Source: Deinococcus ruber
GTDB taxonomy: Bacteria > Deinococcota > Deinococci > Deinococcales > Deinococcaceae
Length of the DNA: 34,324 bases
Direction of reading: 5' to 3'
Assembly (NCBI RefSeq): GCF_014648095.1
Contig: NZ_BMQL01000052.1
Span: forward strand, 1 to 34,324
In this document: positions 7,354 through 15,176 of the stretch, one piece after another
How the letters are laid out: each line of letters begins with the position of its first letter
How positions within the stretch are numbered: position 1 is the stretch's first letter
The notes under the pieces: model-generated
What the model saw: only the letters and a program-made list of their open reading frames with translations
Told to the model about the DNA's origin: nothing
The model's database searches: none
Position numbers and translations under genes: made by a program

Positions 7354-7616
7354 TCGAGCAGCAACATCCCACCGACCCCACACCCGGCCCAGACTGGACC
7401 GTCATCGCGTCGGCGATCTATCCCGCCGACGTGGCCGAGTTCCGCGAGCTGTGGACCACACCCAACACCGTGTGGTGGATTCGTGACTCCATCCCTTTGT
7501 TGTCAGACCAAGAGATCGAACAGCTGATCCAGACGCTGCGCGGTGTGTATGTCAAACACCCCGACATGATCATGGATGTCTGGCACCTGGTCGCTGAAAA
7601 GGCAGGCAACCGATGA
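7350..7616 (+). CDS. hypothetical protein
   Basis: 88 residues. ATG 7350 overlaps the previous TGA (ATGA), which decides the start; the same frame is open far upstream but only antiparallel to known codons. Trp-rich centre (WTTPNTVWWIRD) followed by helical segments (DQEIEQLIQTLRGVYVKHPDMIMDVWHLVAEKAG). No family recognised. It precedes the HNH nuclease with another 4-bp overlap. Confidence 0.68.
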   Translation: MIEQQHPTDPTPGPDWTVIASAIYPADVAEFRELWTTPNTVWWIRDSIPLLSDQEIEQLIQTLRGVYVKHPDMIMDVWHLVAEKAGNR

Positions 7617-8122
7617 GCAGGGGGAAGCAGGCACACTCCACCGTGTTCGATGCAGCTTGGCTCGAAAAGGTCATGCAGTTCTCTTCGGCGTACTCCATCA
7701 AGATCGCCCTGGTGATCGGACGCTGTGAAGCAGAAGGAAGAACCGCAACGTATGGCGCTGTCTACGACGCCTTCCACCTTGACGGCAGAACGTTTGAAGC
7801 CAACGTTGAAAAGCTCATTCAGGCTGGGCTGATTCAGAAGCACGGCAAGGGCTACGTGACCGGGAAGGGATATACCACGCCCCACAGCGTCTTCGAGACC
7901 CGGCAGAGCATCCCACGAGCCCTTCGGCAGGCCGTGTTTGATCGTGACGCACAGGCCTGCATCTATTGCGGCGCAACCGAAAACCTCTCCCTCGATCATG
8001 TCGTTCCGTGGTCGAGAGGGGGAGCTGACACGTTTGAGAACCTCGTGACGGCGTGCCGCTCCTGCAACTCCAGCAAGAACGCCCGCACGCCCGTCGAATG
8101 GCAAGGGACGGCGATGAACTGA
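7613..8122 (+). CDS. HNH endonuclease with N-terminal winged-helix-like domain
   Basis: 169 residues, start ATG 7613 (ATGA overlap). The C-terminal part (about 105-160) is a complete HNH nuclease: CIYCG (Cys116, Cys119), LDHVVPWSRGG (Asp128, His129), ENL (Asn143) and CRSCN (Cys148, Cys151), i.e. the beta-beta-alpha metal site plus a structural zinc. The N-terminal 85 residues look like a winged helix (TYGAVYDAFHLDGRTFEANVEKLIQAGLIQKHGKGYVTGKGY), which would give DNA targeting. Possible roles are DNA nicking during replication or packaging, or selfish homing; position just before the replication genes favours the first but does not prove it. Confidence 0.88.
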   Translation: MSRGKQAHSTVFDAAWLEKVMQFSSAYSIKIALVIGRCEAEGRTATYGAVYDAFHLDGRTFEANVEKLIQAGLIQKHGKGYVTGKGYTTPHSVFETRQSIPRALRQAVFDRDAQACIYCGATENLSLDHVVPWSRGGADTFENLVTACRSCNSSKNARTPVEWQGTAMN

Positions 8123-9225
8123 TGGGCAAACGTGCCAACGGAACGTATGGACTGCTCGATACCGAAGTCCTGACATATCTCAAGACCCACCGCGACGCGA
8201 CCGCCAGTGTCCTGACTGCTCTGGCCGAACGCCACAACTACACCCACAAGCCACTGCTGAGTGTCCCTGAAATTCAGATCGAGACGGAACTCGGGGAGCG
8301 GGCCGTGGTGAAGTGCCTGAACAAACTCCAGGAACTTCACTTCTGCACCCCCGAAGGGAAGCTCTGGCGGTACACCAATCCGAACCGCAAAGCGAACGGT
8401 GAAGCGAATAGCGGTTCGCACGACGGTTCGCAAAATCTCGCAGAAACGAACGACGATGCGAACGACAGCGCGAACAGCCGTTCGGAAAATCAGGGCGGCA
8501 ATGCCGTGCTGGACAGCGAAAACCCAGCCCTGAAGGAAGTAGAAGGAAGTAGAAGGAAAGAGAGAGAGGAAGAGAGAGAAACGGACCGCTCGCCCGCGCT
8601 CCCGCTCGCAGCTGCTTCAACCCCGGAACAGCAGGGGGCTGACGCCCCAACCGCTGACGCGGTTCAAGCCCCTGTGTTGCCCTCTCAGGATGTTCCAACG
8701 TTCCAGGCGAACGGAGGGACGGAACGGCCAACACTGGCAGGAAGCGATACCCGCCGTCCGCCGCTGCCGCCAGTTCCGGCCCCGCCGCCCACCCCGGCCT
8801 TCGCCATGTTCGCCGGGATCTGCGGGCACTTCTACGCCAGCCACAAGCGCACCGAACTGGACCGCTGGCACGCCCAGTACACCCCGGCCTTCGTGCGCCT
8901 CGCCTGGGCCCTCAGCGGACGCAGCGAGCAGGCCCGCTTCCTGTTCACCGACTGGCTGGACCGCGTGCCCAGCAAGCCCTGGCCCGACGCCCTGCGTGCC
9001 CAGTACGAAGCCGATGTCGATCCGCTGGCAGGCAGCCCCAGCACCGAAAGCACCCCCAAGGCCTTGCCGGTCAAGGTCGGGCAGCAGCTGCGCTGGAAGG
9101 ATGGCGTGATCGCCACTGTCGAGCGCTGTGACCGGGTGGAGTGCGTCACTGACGCCGAAGACGACTGGCGCGGCTACGTGCCCTACAGCGAGATCGGGCG
9201 CAGCGTGGAGGTGCTCCACTCATGA
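8122..9225 (+). CDS. probable replication initiator / helicase loader (lambda O-like organisation)
   Basis: 367 residues, start ATG 8122 (ATGA overlap with the HNH gene). Residues 1-90 form a winged-helix-like DNA-binding region (LLDTEVLTYLKTHRDATASVLTALAERHNYTHK, then AVVKCLNKLQELHFCTPEGKLWRYTNPN). Residues 88-122 are a low-complexity Asn/Ser/Ala linker, 137-156 a charged Lys/Arg/Glu stretch, then a Pro-rich linker. A helical domain follows (about 225-295), then a small beta-barrel-like end (VGQQLRWKDGVIATVERCDRVECVTDAEDDWRG). Position directly before a DnaB-type helicase gene, with 4-bp overlap, matches phage initiator or loader genes such as lambda O or P22 18. The DNA encoding the linker contains iteron-like repeats. 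No sequence family is recognised, so the role is inferred from architecture and context. Confidence 0.65.
   Translation: MGKRANGTYGLLDTEVLTYLKTHRDATASVLTALAERHNYTHKPLLSVPEIQIETELGERAVVKCLNKLQELHFCTPEGKLWRYTNPNRKANGEANSGSHDGSQNLAETNDDANDSANSRSENQGGNAVLDSENPALKEVEGSRRKEREEERETDRSPALPLAAASTPEQQGADAPTADAVQAPVLPSQDVPTFQANGGTERPTLAGSDTRRPPLPPVPAPPPTPAFAMFAGICGHFYASHKRTELDRWHAQYTPAFVRLAWALSGRSEQARFLFTDWLDRVPSKPWPDALRAQYEADVDPLAGSPSTESTPKALPVKVGQQLRWKDGVIATVERCDRVECVTDAEDDWRGYVPYSEIGRSVEVLHS
8381..8581 (+). other. putative replication origin: 12-bp-spaced iterons plus purine-rich tract
   Basis: Inside the initiator-like gene. The pentamer CGAAC (or GTTCG on the other strand) lies at 8381, 8393 and 8405 (last copy CGAAT), then 8414 and 8426 (inverted), then 8447, 8459 and 8471, then 8480 (inverted). 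Within each group the spacing is exactly 12 bp. Downstream, 8532-8581 has only two pyrimidines in 50 bases and contains three near-copies of AGAAGGAAGT. Iterons followed by a strand-asymmetric tract inside the initiator gene match the layout of lambda ori. The alternative is a low-complexity protein linker. Confidence 0.5.
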
Positions 9226-10607
9226 CCGGCCCCAACGAAGCCCGCCTGTGGGACCGCACCCCGCCCTTCGACGAGGCCGCCGAGATCGCCCTGCTGGGCG
9301 GGGTGATGACCGATAACGATCAGTGGGCCAACGTCTCCGATCTGCCGCCCGAAGCCTTCTACCGTGTGAACCACCGCGCCGTCTGGACGGCCATGCGTGC
9401 CCTGAAGACCGCTGGCATGGCGATTGACCTGGTGAATCTGCCGGGTGAACTCAGCCGCACTCAGTCCCGCCTGGGGAACACCACGGCGCTGGAAGACGTG
9501 GGCGGCGTGAGCTTCCTGATCGGCCTGGGCGAGCAGGTGCCCTTCGCCTTCCGCACGCCCGAATACGCCATCACCGTGCGCGACCTGTACGCCCGCCGTC
9601 TGGCGCTGAACCACACGCTGGAAGCGGCGCGGGCCGGGTACGGCATCGGGCGCGATCCGATGCCCACCGCACAGCTGCAGGACTTCATCTCGAAAGTGCC
9701 GATGCCCACCCAGCGGGCCACCAGCCACGTCGTGACTGGGCCGCAGGCGGATCAGGACGCCATCGAGTACATCCGCCTGCTGGCGAGCGGGCACAGTCCC
9801 GCCATCGGCAGCGGCTTTCCGGATCTCGACAAGGTGTTCTGCGGCTTCCACCCCGGCAGCCTGACGGTGATCGGAGCGCGGCCCAGCATGGGGAAAAGCT
9901 CCCTCGCCATCGGCATCAGCGAGCGCGTGGCGACCAAAGGCAAGTTTGTCCAGGTGCTCAGTCTGGAGATGAAGGCGGCGCAGATCGCCATGCGCCAGCT
10001 GTGCCACGCCGCCCGCGTGCCGCTCGGGGAAGCGCTGCGGGGCGAGACCAACGAAGCGGGCCTGAACCGTCTCCAGAGTGCCGCCCAGCGCCGCGCCCTG
10101 AACGGTCTGCCGAACTACCTCGATCAGCCGGACACCACCTTGCAGGCCGTCGAGCGCCTGTCCTCGCACCTGCGGCAGGCCGGGCGGCTCGATCTGCTGG
10201 TGATCGACTACCTGGGCCTGATCAGTGTGCCAGGGCGGGACGGCGACGAGAACGATACCCAGAAGCTGGGCATCATCAGCCGCGCCCTGAAGACCCTGGC
10301 GATTCAGCTCGACATCCCGGTGGTGGTCCTGCACCAGCTGAACCGTTCGCTGGAAAGCCGCCCGAACAAGCGCCCGCTGATGAGCGACCTGCGGCAGTCG
10401 GGACGGATCGAAGAGGACGCCGACAACATCCTGTTCGTCTACCGGGACGATTACTACAACAAAGACACCGATCAGCCGGGCGTGGCGGAAGTCATCGTCG
10501 GCAAGCAGCGCCAGGGCGAGCGGAACGTGACTGCCCGGCTGAAGTTCCATTCCGAGTCCGCGACGTTTCAGAGCCTCGCGTCCGAAACCATTCCTCAGCT
10601 TCTTTAA
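9222..10607 (+). CDS. dnaB: DnaB-type replicative DNA helicase
   Basis: 461 residues, start ATG 9222 (ATGA overlap). The N-terminal domain (about 14-125) has the DnaB pattern EAAEIALLGGVMTDNDQW and YRVNHRAVWTAM. The RecA-like ATPase domain begins about residue 185 (GSGFPDLDKVFCGFHPGSL). Walker A is ARPSMGKSS (about 219-227) and Walker B is LLVIDYLGLI. DnaB signature H3/H4 segments are visible: VVLHQLNRSLESR, MSDLRQSGRIEEDADNILFVYRDDYY and KQRQGERN. It forms a ring hexamer that unwinds DNA 5'-3' at the fork. It follows the initiator-like gene and is the phage's own helicase, not a host fragment. All key residues appear intact. Confidence 0.96.
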   Translation: MTGPNEARLWDRTPPFDEAAEIALLGGVMTDNDQWANVSDLPPEAFYRVNHRAVWTAMRALKTAGMAIDLVNLPGELSRTQSRLGNTTALEDVGGVSFLIGLGEQVPFAFRTPEYAITVRDLYARRLALNHTLEAARAGYGIGRDPMPTAQLQDFISKVPMPTQRATSHVVTGPQADQDAIEYIRLLASGHSPAIGSGFPDLDKVFCGFHPGSLTVIGARPSMGKSSLAIGISERVATKGKFVQVLSLEMKAAQIAMRQLCHAARVPLGEALRGETNEAGLNRLQSAAQRRALNGLPNYLDQPDTTLQAVERLSSHLRQAGRLDLLVIDYLGLISVPGRDGDENDTQKLGIISRALKTLAIQLDIPVVVLHQLNRSLESRPNKRPLMSDLRQSGRIEEDADNILFVYRDDYYNKDTDQPGVAEVIVGKQRQGERNVTARLKFHSESATFQSLASETIPQLL

Positions 10608-10618
10608 GGAGACCTGCC

Positions 10619-11437
10619 ATGAACCAGACCTACGGAATCTTCGCTGTTACGCCCCGCAGCATCTCGATCAAAGACGACCGCGACAACGGCTGGGTTGCCG
10701 ACGTGAAATGGGCCTTCATGCCCGGTGCGAAGCCGGAACGCAAGCTGGAACTGGAGCACCTGAGCGTGCTGAAGGGCGCGGCGGCCAGCGACGGGATTCG
10801 CATGGAACTCACGCCGCGTCTGGACGGCGAATTCCTGCCGCCGATCATGCTGGGTGTCACGCAGCGCGGGAACATCACCATCGGGGAAGAGGGCGAGGTG
10901 CTGTGCATCACCCGCATCACGCTGGATGAACTGGAGTTGGCAGGCCTGGGCATTGACGCGATTCTGAGCGCGAGCAACTGCCTGGAATGCACGGTGAGCG
11001 ATCAGCCGACGCTCGACGAGGGCGCGAAGCAGCTCGAAGGCCAGGGCGCACTGTTCGGAGATGATGAAGCTGAACCAGCCGCGCCGTCCGGTCAGGATGA
11101 TGTCCGGACAGAGAACGCAGGCGATGCTCCGGCCCCGTGGGACTGCACGCTGATCCTGGAAGTCCGCACTGCTGGCGACCGCCCCGGCAGCGTGGTCAAG
11201 GAAACTCGCGAGTACGTCAGCCGCGTGGAAGCCAGTCAGGAAGACCCCAACGACCCCACCATTCGCATGATTCGCACCTCGCCCCGCATGGGCGGCGGGC
11301 AGCACGAAACGCTCATCACCTGGAATGCAGACGAGTTCGACCCAGCCGCCCGCACCGCGACGTTCCGCCAGAGCCTGAAGGCGTCGGATCGTCTGGTGGA
11401 TGACCTGAGCAAGTACGGCTGGGAGCTGCGGGCATGA
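10619..11437 (+). CDS. hypothetical protein with acidic linker
   Basis: 272 residues. ATG 10619 is preceded by AAGGAG (spacing 7), which decides the start. Residues 1-130 look beta-rich (GIFAVTPRSISIKDDRDNGWVADVKWAFMPG; ITIGEEGEVLCITRITLDELEL). Then comes an acidic, disordered linker (GDDEAEPAAPSGQDDV) and a second domain to the end (WDCTLILEVRTAGDRPGSV; SLKASDRLVDDLSKYGWELRA). The middle is reminiscent of the acidic tails that recruit partners in SSB proteins, but no OB-fold signature can be asserted. It follows the helicase, so a replication accessory role is likely but unproven. Confidence 0.7.
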   Translation: MNQTYGIFAVTPRSISIKDDRDNGWVADVKWAFMPGAKPERKLELEHLSVLKGAAASDGIRMELTPRLDGEFLPPIMLGVTQRGNITIGEEGEVLCITRITLDELELAGLGIDAILSASNCLECTVSDQPTLDEGAKQLEGQGALFGDDEAEPAAPSGQDDVRTENAGDAPAPWDCTLILEVRTAGDRPGSVVKETREYVSRVEASQEDPNDPTIRMIRTSPRMGGGQHETLITWNADEFDPAARTATFRQSLKASDRLVDDLSKYGWELRA

Positions 11438-11940
11438 TTGGCGTCCTGAAGCTGGACATCTGCCTCACCAACCCCACGCACCCCTTTATCTGCGGCGTCT
11501 ACGGCCCAGCCAGCGTCGATACCCTCGGCATCATCGAATGCGACCTGAACGACTGGGTGCAGGATCAGAACTTCGACATCAGCACCGAAATGGTCACCGT
11601 CACGGCGAAGTACGTCGAGGCCGAATACCACGAAGACCGCGTGGCCATTCCCGGCTACTGGGATCTTCAAACACTCAGCACCGCGCCCATGCTGGATCTC
11701 AGCATGGATAGTGTCGTGGCTGAGATTGAGGCCCACGGCTGGGCCTGGACCTGCCGCAAGACCCGTGACACGACCGTCGAACAGGAAGAGCACCAGGGCG
11801 CATACATCGCTCGTATCTGGACGGTGCTGCCCGACGCGCCCGGTGTGCATTACCTGGGGATTGAGTACGCGCAGACGCCCGCCACTGCGCTGTATAAGGC
11901 ACTGAGTCAGGTGCAGGCCAGCGCCGAGGTGAACGCATGA
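11434..11940 (+). CDS. hypothetical replication-region protein
   Basis: 168 residues, start ATG 11434 (ATGA overlap). Acidic, mixed alpha/beta. Visible features are several aromatic/acidic segments (LNDWVQDQNFDISTEMVTVTAKYVEAEYHEDRVAIPGYWDL) and a C-terminal helix pair (GIEYAQTPATALYKALSQVQASAE). No family recognised. It lies between a hypothetical gene and the DnaQ-type exonuclease in the replication block. Confidence 0.7.
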   Translation: MIGVLKLDICLTNPTHPFICGVYGPASVDTLGIIECDLNDWVQDQNFDISTEMVTVTAKYVEAEYHEDRVAIPGYWDLQTLSTAPMLDLSMDSVVAEIEAHGWAWTCRKTRDTTVEQEEHQGAYIARIWTVLPDAPGVHYLGIEYAQTPATALYKALSQVQASAEVNA

Positions 11941-12536
11941 GCGTGATGGACCCCTTCCGCCGCTGGGCTGCCCTGCCGAACCTCGCCGTCCTCGACACCG
12001 AAACGACTGGCCTGCACGGTGAGGTGATCGAACTCGCCATCGTGGACGGTAGCGGTGCGGTGCTGTTCGACGAGCGCATCAGGCCCACCTGTCCGATAGA
12101 ACCCGGCGCACAGGCCATTCACGGCATCACTGACGCTGATCTAGCAGACCTGCCCGGCATCGCGCACCACTGGCCGCGCCTGCGAAGCATCCTGGCCGAA
12201 CGGCACGTGCTGATCTACAACCGCGACTTCGACGTGTACCGGTTGTTGCACAGCCTGCACATGGGTGTGCCCCACTGGGACCCGCAGGCGGAGCACACCC
12301 AGGGCTTCGGGCATTTCCACCGCACTTCGGAGTGCGTCATGCGGGCCTATGCCGCGTCGAAGGGCTACAGGCGCTGGGTAAAGTTGGTCACTGCCTGTCG
12401 GGATGAGCGGATCGAAACCGCCGACCTTGATGCGGCCCACAGCGCCCTCGGGGATGCTCTGCGGACGCTGCGGCTGATTCAGGCGGTCGCTGGCAAGGAC
12501 GGCCCGGCCCGTCTGGTGTTCCCCACAACCAACTGA
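11937..12536 (+). CDS. DnaQ-like 3'-5' exonuclease (DEDDh)
   Basis: 199 residues, start ATG 11937 (ATGA overlap). DEDDh exonuclease motifs are complete: Exo I LDTETTG (Asp20, Glu22), Exo II IYNRDFDVYRL (Asp99) and Exo III with His168 and Asp173 (AHSALGDALRTL). Such proteins degrade single-stranded DNA or RNA 3'-5' and give proofreading or end processing. No polymerase domain is fused, and no phage polymerase lies next to it, so it is a stand-alone nuclease. It may partner the RecT annealing protein or remove 3' tails; this is inference. A GC-rich stem-loop and a new Shine-Dalgarno follow, marking one of the few gaps in the early chain. Confidence 0.9.
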   Translation: MSVMDPFRRWAALPNLAVLDTETTGLHGEVIELAIVDGSGAVLFDERIRPTCPIEPGAQAIHGITDADLADLPGIAHHWPRLRSILAERHVLIYNRDFDVYRLLHSLHMGVPHWDPQAEHTQGFGHFHRTSECVMRAYAASKGYRRWVKLVTACRDERIETADLDAAHSALGDALRTLRLIQAVAGKDGPARLVFPTTN

Positions 12537-12546
12537 CCACACCAAC

Positions 12547-12566
12547 GGGAGGCTTCACGGCCTCCC
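12547..12566 (+). other. GC-rich intergenic stem-loop
   Basis: GGGAGGC (12547-12553) pairs with GCCTCCC (12560-12566), a 7-bp stem with a 6-nt loop TTCACG. No T-run follows, so termination is doubtful. A Shine-Dalgarno (GAAAGGA) and the ATG at 12580 come right after. Confidence 0.5.
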
Positions 12567-12579
12567 TGAAAGGACATTC

Positions 12580-13425
12580 ATGACCACACTGGACGCCCCC
12601 AAACCCGACACCATCGAAGCCCTCAGCCCAGCCGAGCGCACCCACCTCGAACAGTGCGAAGGCCGTATCTCAAAGGGCATCGGCACCTTCCGAGACGTGG
12701 GCGAAGCCATTTCCGAAATCATCACCGGACGCCTGTACCGCGAACAGTACGCGACTTCAGATGCCTACCTCGCGGAGAAGTGGGGCATGACCCGCCAGCA
12801 TGCGAACCGGCTGGTCAGCGCGGCCCACACTGCCAGTGTTTTGGAACCCATTGGGTTACATCCAGAAAACGAACGGCAGGCCCGCAAACTCAAGAGCGCA
12901 GCCAAGATCGTGGAGAAGCTGAGTCCTGAAGACCAGATCATGTTGGCAGAAGCGATCAAGACCTCTACCGAATCGACTCAGCCCGATACATCCCAGATCC
13001 GGGCGTATGCCGAGACGGTCAAAGAGATCAACCGCACCGGCACCGTCGAAGACCCCGATAGCGGCGAACAGGTGCCGTGGATGGAGCTGCCGCCGGAGCG
13101 CCGGGCCGTGATCTTTCAGGAGAACGTCTCGACCAATACCTACGAACGCACCCAGCGGCAGAAGGTGCATAAGGCTGAAGGGGTGCTGGAGGCCAAGGCC
13201 AACGGGCGCGGCGGGTGGACGGACTGGGTGATGACCTACGCCCAGCAGAGCCTCACTGACAGCCAGGAAATCCGGATCGTGGTGAAGCGAGACCGCAGCG
13301 GGAATGCCAAAGCAACAGCGCTGATCGTCGATACCGAGACGCACGCCACGATTGCGTTTGGAGATGACGCCACCTGGCTGAAGCAGGCGGTTCTGAACCT
13401 CGCGGAAGAAGTCAAAGGGATCTGA
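12580..13425 (+). CDS. ParB/KorB-like phage DNA-binding protein
   Basis: 281 residues, start ATG 12580 behind GAAAGGA. Residues 30-75 carry the pattern of a phage DNA-binding family (GIGTFRDVGEAISEIITGRLYREQYATSDAYLAEKWGMTRQHANRLVSAAHTA): an alpha-helical domain ending in a helix-turn-helix, seen in phage proteins adjacent to replication genes and related to ParB-like HTH regions. The middle (150-200) is charged and linker-like, and the C-terminus (210-281) looks like a beta-containing dimer domain (QEIRIVVKRDRSGNAKATALIVDTETHATIAFGDD). It could regulate transcription or bind the origin. Family assignment is by pattern, and specificity is unknown. Confidence 0.72.
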   Translation: MTTLDAPKPDTIEALSPAERTHLEQCEGRISKGIGTFRDVGEAISEIITGRLYREQYATSDAYLAEKWGMTRQHANRLVSAAHTASVLEPIGLHPENERQARKLKSAAKIVEKLSPEDQIMLAEAIKTSTESTQPDTSQIRAYAETVKEINRTGTVEDPDSGEQVPWMELPPERRAVIFQENVSTNTYERTQRQKVHKAEGVLEAKANGRGGWTDWVMTYAQQSLTDSQEIRIVVKRDRSGNAKATALIVDTETHATIAFGDDATWLKQAVLNLAEEVKGI

Positions 13426-13427
13426 GC

Positions 13428-13631
13428 ATGCCGAAGAATGCCGACATTTCTGCGAGTCACAAGGCCGCGCTCGACGAGCTGCTGGCCCTCACAACCGACC
13501 TGAGCCACGCTGCCGTCTTGGTGAAACCCGCCCTGCAAGCCAGCGCGGATCGTGTGGCGTTTCTGCTGGGCACGCTCGACATGCATGCTGAACTGAAGTT
13601 CAGGTGGCCCACAGGGAAGACGAGTCGATGA
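13428..13631 (+). CDS. small hypothetical protein
   Basis: 67 residues. ATG 13428 lies 2 bases after the previous stop. Helical, Leu/Ala-rich centre (HKAALDELLALTTDLSHAAVLVKPALQASADRVAFLLGTL) that could form a helical bundle, then a basic tail. Not recognised. Confidence 0.65.
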   Translation: MPKNADISASHKAALDELLALTTDLSHAAVLVKPALQASADRVAFLLGTLDMHAELKFRWPTGKTSR

Positions 13632-14230
13632 GCCTCGCTGTCAGTCTCACCACTGCGAGCGCCGCAGACCGAGAGGGAACCGATTATTACCCCACACCGG
13701 CAGATGTGACTCACGCGCTGCTCGACTATCTGAGCCTGCCTGCTGGAACTCGGGTCTGGGAACCAGCATGCGGAGAGGGCCACATGGCCGAAGTGCTCAA
13801 AGAGCGTGGCCTGAAAACCCACGTGACCGATCTGCATGACCGAGGGTATGGACGTGGCGGTGTTGATTTCCTGGCCACACCTGCCCCAGTCATCGTGGAA
13901 TGGATTATCACCAACCCTCCGTTCAGTCTCGCTGAGGCGTTCATCCGGCATGCCCTCTCACTCGAATTGCCGTTCGCATTGTTGCTCAAAGGGCAGTTCT
14001 GGCACGCCGCCCGGAGACGCACGCTGTTCGAGGAACATCGACCATCTCACGTGTTGCCGCTCACGTGGCGGCCCGACTTTTTGATGGGTCGGAAAGGCGG
14101 TAGCCCCACCATGGAGGCAGCTTGGACGGTGTGGGGCGCCTCGCCAGCGCAGAGCACAGTGTTTGCGCCACTTGTTCGCCCGATCTCCGCCGCGCTGGCT
14201 GCCGCGCCGCAGCAGGGAGGTGAGGGCTGA
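13628..14230 (+). CDS. DNA N6-adenine-type methyltransferase, NPPF class
   Basis: 200 residues, start ATG 13628 (ATGA overlap; an earlier in-frame ATG at 13604 lies inside the upstream gene). Has the Rossmann methyltransferase core: DYYPTP near 19-24, WEPACGEGH (44-52, the SAM-binding motif I) and ITNPPF (94-99, catalytic motif IV). Phage-type adenine methyltransferases with the YYPTP/WEPACG/NPPF set methylate DNA and shield it from host restriction. The C-terminal part (FLMGRKGGSPTMEAAWTVW) may form the target-recognition segment. No cognate restriction enzyme lies nearby, so it is an orphan enzyme. Base specificity is inferred from the NPPF motif only. Confidence 0.85.
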   Translation: MSLAVSLTTASAADREGTDYYPTPADVTHALLDYLSLPAGTRVWEPACGEGHMAEVLKERGLKTHVTDLHDRGYGRGGVDFLATPAPVIVEWIITNPPFSLAEAFIRHALSLELPFALLLKGQFWHAARRRTLFEEHRPSHVLPLTWRPDFLMGRKGGSPTMEAAWTVWGASPAQSTVFAPLVRPISAALAAAPQQGGEG

Positions 14231-14520
14231 TGCCGGTCAATCATGCTCGCAGCCCACACGTGCAGCGCGAGATCGGACGCCGTGCAGTCGACCACAGCAC
14301 GCCCGAATACGCCCTGAATCTGCCGCTGGAGCTGCGTGAAGCCTACGGACACGTGCGCGGCTCCGGAGCCTTCAACCGGCTGAGTGGCGTGACGCTACGT
14401 GCTCTGGCGATTCGCAGCGGCTGGCGGGTTACCCGGATGCAGGACGCGCTCGTGCAGCTGATCGCGGCCCGGATGATCGACACCGATCAGCAGGCAGGCA
14501 CCGTGTGGGTGCTCGAATGA
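14230..14520 (+). CDS. small winged-helix-like hypothetical protein
   Basis: 96 residues, start ATG 14230 on the last base of the previous stop. The C-terminal half (SGVTLRALAIRSGWRVTRMQDALVQLIAARMIDTDQQAGTVWVLE) fits a winged helix: a helix-turn-helix, then a beta hairpin. The N-terminal half is basic. It could be a transcription regulator or replication accessory factor; no family is recognised. Confidence 0.65.
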   Translation: MPVNHARSPHVQREIGRRAVDHSTPEYALNLPLELREAYGHVRGSGAFNRLSGVTLRALAIRSGWRVTRMQDALVQLIAARMIDTDQQAGTVWVLE

Positions 14521-15176
14521 CCGCCCCAGTTCCGCAGCGCTGGCGCACCCTGTTCGCAGACCACGCCGCTGCTGAGCGCTACCTGTCGCAGATTGCTGAT
14601 CCGATCAAGCGGGAAGAGACCGCCAGAAAACTGGGGATGGACGAAGTGGCACCAGCTGCGCCCCAAACGCTTCCACCCACCAGACCGCGCCCAGCGCAGG
14701 AATTCCAAGCGCCTGTCAAGTTCGCCCCGACATCTGACGCTTCTTTACACCTCGCTGGCAGCTTCACGCTCAGCCTGCCCTACCCGCCCAGCGTCAACGC
14801 CTACTGGCGCAGCATGCTTATCCGCTACAAGCCCAAGAACCCCCACGACATCCCCTACCGCATCGTCGTGTTCGTCAGCACCGAAGGCCGCACCTACCGC
14901 AAGACCGTGCGCGGCCTCCTGGCCCACACCCCACGCACCTGCCCGCCCGGTGCGCGACTCGCGGTCCACGTCGATGTCAGCCCACCAGACCGCCGCGCCC
15001 GCGACCTCGACAACCTCGGCAAAGGCCTGCTGGACGCGCTCACCGTAGCGGGCATCTGGGCCGATGACAGCCTGATCGACCGGCTGACCTTCGAGCGCCG
15101 CCCGGTGGTCAAAGGCGGGCGGGTGGACGTGGTGATCTCGCCCCTCAGCAACACCCTGTTTCAGGAGCTGTCATGA
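14517..15176 (+). CDS. rusA: RusA-like Holliday junction resolvase with N-terminal extension
   Basis: 219 residues, start ATG 14517 (ATGA overlap). Residues 83-215 match the RusA family: YPPSVNAYWR (88-98), EGRTYRKTVRG, then the Mg-binding acidic cluster DRRARDLDNLGKGLLDAL (catalytic Asp163 and Asp165, Lys169, Asp173) and WADDSLID. RusA cuts Holliday junctions symmetrically during late-stage recombination and before packaging. The usual protein is about 120 residues; here an extra 80-residue N-terminus with a Pro/Ala linker (AAPQTLPPTRPRPAQ) precedes it, possibly a partner-binding arm. The core active site looks complete. Confidence 0.9.
   Translation: MTAPVPQRWRTLFADHAAAERYLSQIADPIKREETARKLGMDEVAPAAPQTLPPTRPRPAQEFQAPVKFAPTSDASLHLAGSFTLSLPYPPSVNAYWRSMLIRYKPKNPHDIPYRIVVFVSTEGRTYRKTVRGLLAHTPRTCPPGARLAVHVDVSPPDRRARDLDNLGKGLLDALTVAGIWADDSLIDRLTFERRPVVKGGRVDVVISPLSNTLFQELS

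Noticed and set aside
8532..8581. Purine tract as a simple sequencing or microsatellite artefact
   Set aside because: It stays in frame (Glu/Arg/Lys codons) and adjoins iteron-like repeats, so it is more likely functional or a real low-complexity linker.
9183..10550. Minus-strand open frame of 455 codons
   Set aside because: Antisense shadow of the DnaB helicase gene, whose Walker motifs are intact.
10001..10618. Plus-strand open frame running into the gene at 10619
   Set aside because: The front part is the +1-frame shadow of the helicase gene. The true start is ATG 10619 with AAGGAG.
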